The notes below the pieces were generated by a model that had not been told where the DNA came from, ran no database searches, and saw nothing but the letters and a program-made list of their open reading frames with translations. The translations under genes were made by a program, and so were the position numbers. A stretch of DNA of 64,000 nt from Halochromatium sp. (GTDB taxonomy: Bacteria; Pseudomonadota; Gammaproteobacteria; Chromatiales; Chromatiaceae): contig POWB01000013.1 of the NCBI GenBank assembly GCA_010912705.1, positions 1 through 64,000 on the forward strand. The letters are read 5' to 3'. Shown in pieces: positions 9,701 through 16,317 of the stretch (position 1 is the stretch's first letter; each line of letters begins with the position of its first letter).

Positions 9701-10352
9701 TTGCTATACCCTGATCGTTAACCGAACCATCGAAGGTATCATTACCGTTAGTGCCGTTGATGACATCGACGCCGGTGGTCAGCATAAAGGTCTGACCTGG
9801 GTTATCGGAGCCTTCGATAAAGTCACGAGCGGCGTTCTGTGCCTCGACGACGCTGGTAGGGGTCTCGTCGACACCCGCGATGATGGTGCGTGCCTCGGGG
9901 ATGTCATCGGCCGTGTAGGGGTTACCTGTCTCGATCAGTACGTTAGTTGCGTAACTGGCTGCTGCAACCTTGTTATTGATGATGATAAGGTCGGTGTTCT
10001 GAGCACCATTGAAGATATCCAGCACGATATCCGGGAAGCTGGCGCCGCCGCTCTCGAGTAGATCAACGTAGAATGCAAGGCCCGCCGCATCAGGATCGCG
10101 GTCGAACATGGTGTTGTAAACAGCGGTGATGATGCCCTCGGGATCAGTGATCTGGCCCTGATCATTAATGTATGGGGCGTAGGTATCAAGATACTCCTGC
10201 GAGGCACCAAACGCGTTGATCATCTCTGCTTGGTTGCCGCCCGCAGCGTCGAGCACACGAGTCCAGAAGCTGAGGCCGTCAACGTCAGCCCAACGGCCGT
10301 AGTAGGCGACGTAGAAGCTCTGAACGGTGGTGATATAGTCTTGTGCAGCCAT
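6777..10352 (-). CDS. Large RTX/DUF4214 surface (S-layer-like) protein, type I secretion cargo
   Basis: A 1191-residue Thr/Asn/Ala/Gly-rich acidic protein with very few Lys and no Cys seen in the stretches I read. Residues about 1-165 form a DUF4214 domain (FYVAYYGRWADVDGLSFWTR, and a second half with 'DRDPDAAGLAFYVDLLESGG'). A long beta-rich Thr/Asn-rich region follows. RTX nonapeptides of the GGxGxDxLx type occur near residues 690-735 (GGAGDDVLFGGSGVDNLIGG) and again near 985-1037 (GNNGADTIDGGAGDDTLNGD). A DDFVF segment and about 120 C-terminal residues rich in Ala/Asp follow. There is no Sec signal, as expected for a C-terminal type I signal. RTX repeats bind calcium. The context (SapC, ABC, HlyD) argues for an S-layer or abundant surface protein like RsaA. 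A GGAGT ribosome site precedes the ATG. Confidence 0.88.
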   Translation of the reverse strand: MAAQDYITTVQSFYVAYYGRWADVDGLSFWTRVLDAAGGNQAEMINAFGASQEYLDTYAPYINDQGQITDPEGIITAVYNTMFDRDPDAAGLAFYVDLLESGGASFPDIVLDIFNGAQNTDLIIINNKVAAASYATNVLIETGNPYTADDIPEARTIIAGVDETPTSVVEAQNAARDFIEGSDNPGQTFMLTTGVDVINGTNGNDTFDGSVNDQGIATFTSVDTLNGLEGTDLLIGGLTGQNVAAFMTNIENVELIDTGTSTFDLVNTSGIETIKVRNSTTQLTINNLPAATTPAVTIENQNFGVNLNFVNAALAGTADDVTVTLSNVTNTTGKANVNLTQLAGTNNSGVETITLNSVGVDQNFLQSLTGKNGANNSTFSTLNVVGTQGLNIAIAIDGSVNTVAAGTLTGGLNATFNNTTADMSVAGGTGDDSIGLNSNVGNVTASLGAGDDMLEFSAAGGFNTKDTVNGGEGTDNLSVVAADAEAVNAPLANISNIEILSLNTVGTGGSSINATRFGEIGQVNLTAGTAGAYGVTLGAGARAVNVGGTLGGTLTVNDTGAATDDVLTLTNTNTAAVDTFIGQNLNLNGFETTNLSTGSTVTAAQTLGKVDINGDSTTGNNTLNLSGVNALNIGNLASNASGLLTVDASGMTNNAFLTMAAAPTFTGGVTGTVSLVGSSNDDTLRGHATASSTVDGGAGDDVLFGGSGVDNLIGGDGDDRITTNGGNDVVTGGAGNDTITVTNAQAKVNVDGGTGNDTVILGDKASAAGSTVNGGEGVDTLVLTRTPTAGESLNTTNFEILNTTVNQNLVNFTNNPGFTRVNFAAAGNIAITNASATVDTIGVVNSAGGTFAFERLVDSSNDSLTIRPNTGAAQTVATLTLDHEDQVTVDTGTTAGDDLTITNLAAKTLDSLTVVGSNTTTIGTITGGSSLAAIDASAALGAVTINASTSTANMTVTGATNAANTLTTGTGADAITGGVLNDVLSGNNGADTIDGGAGDDTLNGDAANDVITGGIGNDTITGGSGNDNLTGGAGADDFVFTPSNGRDVITDFTSGTDDLNISGLFAGAFNPVTVNTPLAGALAMADNDAYIVSFNGAAANLIAGGTATLTTADMTAVTLTSLAAYLNEGFAPTGTLNDDAVFAINWTAGGSTSSFVYDFVDDGDGTIEATELTLLATVQRGINAIDAGDLI

Positions 10353-10703
10353 GGTATGCCTTTACTCCTAACGATGTAGAGGGGGTCGGAAAGATCCGAG
10401 CGTGGCATGCAGACAGACGACTTGCAACAGCACGTTCGCCGCCGCCGAGCTCAGACCTATGATAACTCAGATTTCCAGCGCATAACAATAATACATGGTC
10501 GCGTTATTGTCTACATAGTCCTCCGGAGCGGTTGCATCAGCTTGCCGCAGCGGTCGTTTTATGCATTGTACCAAAGGCATGGAGCAGAGACTTGCACCAG
10601 TGTAGACAGCGCTGCCTGGATGAGTTTTTCAACTGTTTGCTCTCTGAGTATACACTCGCTTGCCGCAGTTGCAACATGTTGCAGATAAGCAACCGCCACG
10701 TTC
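10353..10703 (-). promoter_or_regulatory. 351-bp upstream region of the RTX/S-layer gene with candidate promoter
   Basis: No credible gene lies here. On the minus strand a TTGTTA/TATCAT pair (10488-10483 and 10464-10459, 18-bp spacing) is a plausible sigma70 promoter, giving a leader of roughly 100 nt before the ATG at 10352. A GGAGT Shine-Dalgarno sequence lies about 10 nt before the start. The distal part contains a perfect 14-bp palindrome (listed separately) and two copies of the 11-mer GCTTGCCGCAG (near 10540 and 10658, read on plus). The promoter boxes are pattern matches only. Confidence 0.35.
10670..10683. promoter_or_regulatory. Perfect 14-bp palindrome, possible operator
   Basis: TGCAACATGTTGCA is a perfect inverted repeat 20 bp beyond the stop of the double glycosyltransferase gene and about 320 bp upstream of the RTX gene start. 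It has no adjacent T-tract in either direction, so it is unlikely to be a terminator. A dimeric regulator site is possible; no regulator is encoded nearby. Confidence 0.25.
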
Positions 10704-13130
10704 TCACCCACTTGTGACGCCCGACAAAGGCATCAAAAGGCTGTGCGGCGATAGCGCAGAGTGGAGCCGCGCGGCGATGATGGGCCAGTCGTAGCCACGC
10801 TCAACACAGCGCCGCGCGGCGCGCACGCGCTCCTGCTGCTCGGTTTCGGCATCAAGGATGACTGGAATCTGACGTGCAAAAACAGGCAGTTCGGCACACC
10901 ATAGGTGTTCGCCGTCGCGCAGTCTGAGGCTGCGGTTACCGAACGGGGTGCTCAGAATGGGGATCCCCGCGGCTGCGTAATGCAACATCTTCAGATTGGT
11001 GCCAGAGCCGCTGGTGACCGGATTGAGAGCCAGCCTAACGGCCTCGAGTAACAGTGCCAGCTCGTCATCGCTGAGGATGCCGAGTGGATAGAGATTGGCA
11101 GGGCGCTGCTGCATGACTGGATGCTTGCAGACGCTGCCGACGATCAGAAAATCGACCCCCGGCAGCTGTTCGGCAACTGGTTTGAGCGCCGCCACGGCCT
11201 CGATGTTCGGTTGGTGCCAGCTGCCGATGAACAGCGCGCTGGGGCGTTGGTCGAGCCCCAAGCGACGCGCTGACTGTTGGCGCTGCGAGTAATCTGTGAA
11301 TGGAACGCCGTCGAGTGCGACGCCATTAGGCACCTCGATACAGTTGCGAGCCTCAATGCCGTAGAGTTCGGCGAGCCGGGTCGCATCCTGGCCGGCACAG
11401 ACCAGCACCCGCTCGGCGCGCTGGCAGAGACGGCGCTCGGTCTCCGCAACCCGCTGCAGGTAGGGCATTGCAGTGGCTGTTTCTCCTAATACAGCGCGTT
11501 TCATGTCCCACTCCACGTTATGCGCCTCGTACCAAAGGCGGGGAAGCGAGAGTGATTCAATACTGGGATAGAGATAAGGATGCGAGGCGATCAGCAGGTC
11601 ACAGTCTGCACTGGCCACGGCAAGCGCCTCGGCATAGGCTGGTGTCTGCTGTTGATAGATTAAGGTGGCAATATCGCCGGCGGATACGCCGAGTTTGGCA
11701 TCTAGCTGCTGGGCTGAGCGCAGATGGGACTCGCTCTTGGCGATACGCTGCTCGATAAGGCCGGGCGCCAATGAGTAGCGACCGGCGCGGGCCGGGTCAT
11801 CGCACAGGCTGACCAAGACTACATCGAGCTGACGCGCCAGCGCACGATAGAGATGATAGATGCGCGCCTGGCCTCCGCCGCGCGGTGGATAGACGGGAAA
11901 GTCGACCGCAACCACCAGCTTGAAGCGCCGTCGTGGCGGCGCCGAGGGCGAGGGCCGCAGCAGGGCGGCCAACGTTTGTGGCCAGTCAATGCCCGCCACC
12001 CTGTCGCGCGCAGTCTCACCCATGGCTTGGGTGGCCGCGGGATCATCGATCAACTGACGCATCGCCCCCGCTAAGTCGCCGGCTTGCGGGGCGACGCTCA
12101 ATCCGCTTCGGCCATGCTCGACCAGCTCATTGACGCCGCCGGCATCAGTGGTAGTCAAGACCGGCTTCGCGGCACGCATGGCCTCTAAGGTGATCAGACC
12201 ATAGTCTTCGTCATAGGGCACGAAGGGCACGAACAGAGCGCGGCCATACTCAGCGATGATCTGCTCATCACTGATGTGGCCCAGAAATTGGATGCGCGGA
12301 TCACCCTGAGCACGCGCGCGCAGCTCGGCTTCGGCTGGGCCGGTGCCGGCGATGCGGAAGTGCCGGTCGGTCTCGACCTGACGAAAAGCGTCGATGAGCA
12401 GATGCAGCCGCTTGGGATGATCAAGCCGGCTGGCGGTGAACACATCCTGGTAGCCGGTGCACTCGGCCCGCGGCAGATCGGAGGGGTGATGCAGCACCTC
12501 GACCTCGGCCCCGGGGGGGAAGTAGTCTTCCCGCTCAGCGACGGTGCGTGAGATGGCTAAGTAGCGCTGGATGGCATCGGGTGCAAGGCCGATATGATCA
12601 AGGCAGTGGACGATGCGCCGCACTAGTGGGCTAGGGAGCTGGAAGTGGCTCACCAGCGCAGAATCAGCCTGGGTAAGATCAGCAAGTGCGTAACGAGTCC
12701 TTAAACGCTCAAGCTCAGCGAACAGCGGCTTCAGCTCGGCGCGCTCGCCACGCGAGTCTTCAAGCAACTGGCGTAATGGCTGCAGCGCGCGCGGCAATCG
12801 CGGCAGTGCGGTCGGCAGCCCGCTGAAATGGTAGGTGTCGTAGAGGCCGCGCAGCTTATGCTGCAGATAGCAGACATGGTTAGGGTGCGCCACCATCCAG
12901 GCCGGATATTTGGTGCTGATAACCAGATCGAAATGGTCGAGCCTGAGCTGGCTGAAGGCACGGTAGCTGTCGATCAGGCTCCAGACGTCCTGCTCTGGAC
13001 TCGGCAGCTTGATCAGCTCGGCATGGTGCTCGGTATGCTGATTGATGGCGCTGAGCAGCCCCCACCAGAGCTTTTCGGCGCCGCCGACGAGAAAGGGGAC
13101 AGCGCTTGGGGCGACGATGGCAATCTTCAC
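10704..13130 (-). CDS. Two-domain glycosyltransferase (tandem GT4)
   Basis: An 808-residue protein with two GT-B units. Unit 1 (about 1-395) opens MKIAIVAPSAVPFLVGGAEK and has the donor-side motif 'VFTASRLDHPKRLHLLIDAF' and 'DEDYGLITLEAMRAAKPVLT', an EX7E-like pattern. Unit 2 (about 405-800) begins 'LVVAVDFPVYPPRGGGQAR' and contains 'ALFIGSWHQPNIEAVAALKP', then PVTSGSGTNLKMLHYAAAG as the donor site. The fusion would let one polypeptide add two successive sugars. It is followed 350 bp later by the RTX gene and preceded by another GT4 (69 bp gap). Sugar specificity is unknown. Confidence 0.88.
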   Translation of the reverse strand: MKIAIVAPSAVPFLVGGAEKLWWGLLSAINQHTEHHAELIKLPSPEQDVWSLIDSYRAFSQLRLDHFDLVISTKYPAWMVAHPNHVCYLQHKLRGLYDTYHFSGLPTALPRLPRALQPLRQLLEDSRGERAELKPLFAELERLRTRYALADLTQADSALVSHFQLPSPLVRRIVHCLDHIGLAPDAIQRYLAISRTVAEREDYFPPGAEVEVLHHPSDLPRAECTGYQDVFTASRLDHPKRLHLLIDAFRQVETDRHFRIAGTGPAEAELRARAQGDPRIQFLGHISDEQIIAEYGRALFVPFVPYDEDYGLITLEAMRAAKPVLTTTDAGGVNELVEHGRSGLSVAPQAGDLAGAMRQLIDDPAATQAMGETARDRVAGIDWPQTLAALLRPSPSAPPRRRFKLVVAVDFPVYPPRGGGQARIYHLYRALARQLDVVLVSLCDDPARAGRYSLAPGLIEQRIAKSESHLRSAQQLDAKLGVSAGDIATLIYQQQTPAYAEALAVASADCDLLIASHPYLYPSIESLSLPRLWYEAHNVEWDMKRAVLGETATAMPYLQRVAETERRLCQRAERVLVCAGQDATRLAELYGIEARNCIEVPNGVALDGVPFTDYSQRQQSARRLGLDQRPSALFIGSWHQPNIEAVAALKPVAEQLPGVDFLIVGSVCKHPVMQQRPANLYPLGILSDDELALLLEAVRLALNPVTSGSGTNLKMLHYAAAGIPILSTPFGNRSLRLRDGEHLWCAELPVFARQIPVILDAETEQQERVRAARRCVERGYDWPIIAARLHSALSPHSLLMPLSGVTSG

Positions 13131-13199
13131 GAGTGTCGAATCCTTTACGGCAGAGCAAATTCCGCGGTGATCGGGTCTGGTCGGTGAATTGATCGCCGC

Positions 13200-14225
13200 T
13201 TAGGCGAGCAGCCGGGTTACGACCTGATCCCAACGAATGGCGAGATCATGGTAGTGCTGACGGCCCGCAGACCCCAACGCCCGCGCCTGAGCTGGCTCGC
13301 GATAGAGGCGGTCGGCAGCGGCGGCGATAGCCTCCGGCGTCGGCTCAACGATGAGGCCGGTCTGCTCATGCTGAACCAGCTCGAGCGGACCACCAGAGTC
13401 GGTGCAGGTGATTACGGGCTTGGCCGAGAGCATGGCCTCGAGGGTGACATAGCCATAGTCTTCATCCTGGGGACCATAAAACACGGCCAGGCTGTGGGCA
13501 TAGTAGGCACGTTTCTCGGCCTCAGTGACGCGCCCGAGCAGACGCACACGATCCGCGACGCCCAGCTCGGCGATGAGCTGCTCGCAGTGCGGGCGCTGAC
13601 CGCCGTCACCGGCGAGCAGAAAGACCACTGGCGAGCGCACCAGGGCAGCGGCGCGGATGAGCAGGCTCTGACGCTTGAGGGTCTCGATGCGTGACGGAAA
13701 GAACAGATAGCCTGCGGCCTCGGCGCTATAGAAGCGCTCGGCGGCATGTGGCGGATGGTAGAGCGGTTGGGCATCAAGCCCATTGTAGTGGCGTAGGCGC
13801 TCGGCGACACGCCCGGAATTGGCAAAGCGGCGTGAGATACGGCTAAGGGCTTGCTGATCGAAGGCGTGGATGCGCGTACGCTGGGCCTCGTCCTCGGCGC
13901 TGGCGGTGGCTGCATCGTATAGCTCGTAAGCGCTACGGTGCTGGTGCATGATCCAGACGCGATGATTGTCATGCAGCACACCGTAAGTCGGGAATTGCAG
14001 GCTGATCAGGGTATCGATGTGCTGGCCGTTGGGCTGGTTGAGATCAAGGCCATCGCAGAACTGCATCAAGGCGTTGATGTCTTGCGGACGATGGTAGTTG
14101 AATGGAAAGCGCAAGCACAGCGCCTCGTGCCCTTGGGCCTGGAGCGCCCTGGTGAGCCCCTCAATATGGTAGTCAGCGCCGCCATGCAGAAAGGGCGTGA
14201 TGTTAGCGGTGACCAGGACTCTCAT
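13200..14225 (-). CDS. GT4 glycosyltransferase
   Basis: A 341-residue GT-B transferase. The N-terminus is MRVLVTANITPFLHGGADYH, with a glycine-rich acceptor loop. The C-terminal donor domain has 'YLFFPSRIETLKRQSLLIRA', then 'EDYGYVTLEAMLSAKPVITC' (EX7E-like) and DSGGPLELV. Its start overlaps the stop of the upstream coiled-coil methyltransferase gene by 4 bp (ATGA), so the two are translationally coupled. The downstream double-GT4 gene begins after a 69-bp gap. Cytoplasmic or peripheral at the inner membrane by family; donor and acceptor unknown. Confidence 0.9.
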   Translation of the reverse strand: MRVLVTANITPFLHGGADYHIEGLTRALQAQGHEALCLRFPFNYHRPQDINALMQFCDGLDLNQPNGQHIDTLISLQFPTYGVLHDNHRVWIMHQHRSAYELYDAATASAEDEAQRTRIHAFDQQALSRISRRFANSGRVAERLRHYNGLDAQPLYHPPHAAERFYSAEAAGYLFFPSRIETLKRQSLLIRAAALVRSPVVFLLAGDGGQRPHCEQLIAELGVADRVRLLGRVTEAEKRAYYAHSLAVFYGPQDEDYGYVTLEAMLSAKPVITCTDSGGPLELVQHEQTGLIVEPTPEAIAAAADRLYREPAQARALGSAGRQHYHDLAIRWDQVVTRLLA

Positions 14226-16231
14226 GCTGGCTTAGGCTTGCGGGCAATGATGGCATAATCCTGTGGTCCGCAGAGATGACCATTGACGCGTTCGGTGAGG
14301 GGATCATTGCCGGGCACCTTAGCGCTGTCTGGATAGGGATGCAGGCGACGGATCTCAGGATCGGTAAAGCCGAGATAGCGCACTAGGAACCGCGTAGCGG
14401 TCGGCGTCATCGGATTGCGATGGGTGGGATCGTGATAGAAGGTGTGACTGCCGACCAGTAGGTTCTCAGGATTCGGGGTCTCCAGCACCAGCACTCCGCC
14501 CGGCCTGAGCACGCGATGCGCTTGCTCGAGCAGGGCATGTAAGAGGGAGAATGGCAGGTGCTCGATGAGATGGAAGGCGCTCACCGCGCCAAGCGAGGCA
14601 TCAGGCAGCGCCTGCAGTGCAGTTAGGGCGTCGACCTCGCGCGCATCGAGCCCTTGCTCGCGACAGCGCGCCACCATGACCGCGTTGGTGTCGACCCCTT
14701 TGGCGCTGAGTCCGTGCTCGACGAGCAGGGCCAGCCATTCCCCGCGCCCACATCCGAGGTCAAGCACCGGCGTAGCAGCGCTGACGGTACCAGCATCGCG
14801 CAGATCGGCAATATAGCCTTCTTGGGTCTCGCGAATCTGCTCGGGAGCGCCACGGAACTCTTCTTCAAAGGCGACATAGTAGGCGTCGAGCCGGTCGTCG
14901 TCCGCGGACCCTGCCGGTATCGGGATCGCCTGGGACCTGCTCTGCGACTGCAGAGCTGCGGCCGTCATAGCCGTGCTAGCCGTCGGTGCCGCGTTGGCCC
15001 TTAACGCTGCAATGAGATCGCGCGCCTGGCCGCGGTGGTAGATCAGGTCGCTGCGGATGAAGTCGAGGTCTTTGCTGAGGCGCTCGCGGCGGGCCACCTC
15101 GGTACCGATGGCGGCTTGTGCCTCGGCTGCCGTGGTATCAATCCGTTCAAGTGCATCTTTAGCTTCATCAAGCTGACGCTGCAGCCATTCTGCACCACCC
15201 CGGAGCTGGGCGACCGCGCTCTCGATGGCATTAGCGCGATCGGCCAGATTGCGGGTATCGCCACGCAGGTGCTCCTGTTGGCTCCGCAGGGGGGCCTGTT
15301 GCTGCTCGAGCTGCGCAAGTTGTCCTCCCTGGCGAGCGCTGTCAGTGCGCAACTGCTCAATCGCGCCGCCCCAGCGCTCGCCATCGCGGCGTAGCTCTTC
15401 AATCGCGCCGCCCCAGCGCTCGCCATCGCGGCGTAGCTCTTCAATCGCGCCGCCCCAGCGCTCGCCATCGCGGCGTAGCTCTTCAATCGCGCCGCCCCAG
15501 CGCTCGCCATGAATGTTCAGTGCGTCGATGGCGCGCCCCAAGTGCTCACCCTGTTGCTGAAAAGACATTAACGCTTGGTGCTGACGTACCAGTTGATCTG
15601 AGTGGTGCCGCAGCCATCCGACAAGCTCACGATGACTGGCGTCGATGCGATGAGCGAGCTGATTGGTAGCGGAGCGTGCCAAAAATTCAGGGTGACGCCG
15701 AAGATAGGCACGCTCGACACGCCTTAGCCAGGGTCCTAACAGGCGCTTCATCGGCATCGCGCGGTAGAGCCACCCTATGGGCGCAGCATCGAGCACACAG
15801 GCATGTGCCTTACCCTCTGGGGAATAGCGCAGGGCGTAAAGCACAAGCAGTCGGCTACCACCTTGACGAAGATAGTCACCATAGACTTGCGCCCCGATGG
15901 TATCCGGCTCGCGACCAAGCAGCACGCGGTAGGCGCCAGCAATGAAATCGGCGTCATCAAACGGGCTTAACAGATCGCCCAGGCATGCCGTGCCGGTAGC
16001 GGCGGGCACTGATGCCAGCGGCGGCAGACTGAGCAGGCTTGGTGGCTCAATCGACGCCAAGAGCTGCCTGGTTCTATCAGGATTATTTTCCGTACTTGCG
16101 CTCACTGGGGCCGCAGCATTACCTAATTGGCGAGATTCACCCTGTTCATCCGCAGCCGCGGCCGCCTTGATCCGTGCGATGAGCGCCTCGGCATCCAGTA
16201 GCGTCCGAGAAGGCTGATCTGGCTGATGCAT
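14222..16231 (-). CDS. DUF4214 / repeat coiled-coil / SAM methyltransferase protein (possible chain-length ruler)
   Basis: About 669 residues from the ATG at 16231 (frame open to a TTG at 16255). After a polar N-terminus comes a DUF4214-like segment ('DADFIAGAYRVLLGREPDT' near residue 100). A long coiled coil spans about 190-400. Its start contains three perfect and one partial copy of a 14-residue, two-heptad repeat, GERWGGAIEELRRD. The C-terminal 210 residues are a class I methyltransferase with VLDLGCGRGEW, HLIEHLPF and VLRPGGVLVLETPNPEN, resembling methyltransferases of polysaccharide loci. WbdD of E. coli O9a also couples a methyltransferase to a coiled-coil ruler that sets O-polysaccharide length; here the order differs and I see no kinase domain. 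It overlaps the next GT4 by 4 bp. Confidence 0.85.
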   Translation of the reverse strand: MHQPDQPSRTLLDAEALIARIKAAAAADEQGESRQLGNAAAPVSASTENNPDRTRQLLASIEPPSLLSLPPLASVPAATGTACLGDLLSPFDDADFIAGAYRVLLGREPDTIGAQVYGDYLRQGGSRLLVLYALRYSPEGKAHACVLDAAPIGWLYRAMPMKRLLGPWLRRVERAYLRRHPEFLARSATNQLAHRIDASHRELVGWLRHHSDQLVRQHQALMSFQQQGEHLGRAIDALNIHGERWGGAIEELRRDGERWGGAIEELRRDGERWGGAIEELRRDGERWGGAIEQLRTDSARQGGQLAQLEQQQAPLRSQQEHLRGDTRNLADRANAIESAVAQLRGGAEWLQRQLDEAKDALERIDTTAAEAQAAIGTEVARRERLSKDLDFIRSDLIYHRGQARDLIAALRANAAPTASTAMTAAALQSQSRSQAIPIPAGSADDDRLDAYYVAFEEEFRGAPEQIRETQEGYIADLRDAGTVSAATPVLDLGCGRGEWLALLVEHGLSAKGVDTNAVMVARCREQGLDAREVDALTALQALPDASLGAVSAFHLIEHLPFSLLHALLEQAHRVLRPGGVLVLETPNPENLLVGSHTFYHDPTHRNPMTPTATRFLVRYLGFTDPEIRRLHPYPDSAKVPGNDPLTERVNGHLCGPQDYAIIARKPKPA
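15357..15510 (-). repeat. Perfect 42-bp tandem repeat (3.7 copies) inside the coiled-coil coding region
   Basis: Units at 15357-15398, 15399-15440 and 15441-15482 are identical, and a partial fourth (28 bp) runs to 15510. Each unit encodes 14 residues (two heptads), so copy-number change by slippage or recombination keeps the frame and changes coil length by about 2 nm per unit (14 residues at 0.15 nm). Sequence identity at third codon positions indicates recent expansion or ongoing homogenisation. Confidence 0.95.
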
Positions 16232-16317
16232 AGACGAGAATCCTAGTGCGTGCAAATCCGAGAAGGTAGACTGAGCGGGCGTGATTATCGCACCAGCGGC
16301 GGCAATCCTGTAGGGAA

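Noticed and set aside
15357..15510. Possible CRISPR-like direct repeats
   Set aside because: The 42-bp units are contiguous without spacers, lie inside a reading frame and encode heptads; no cas genes are present.
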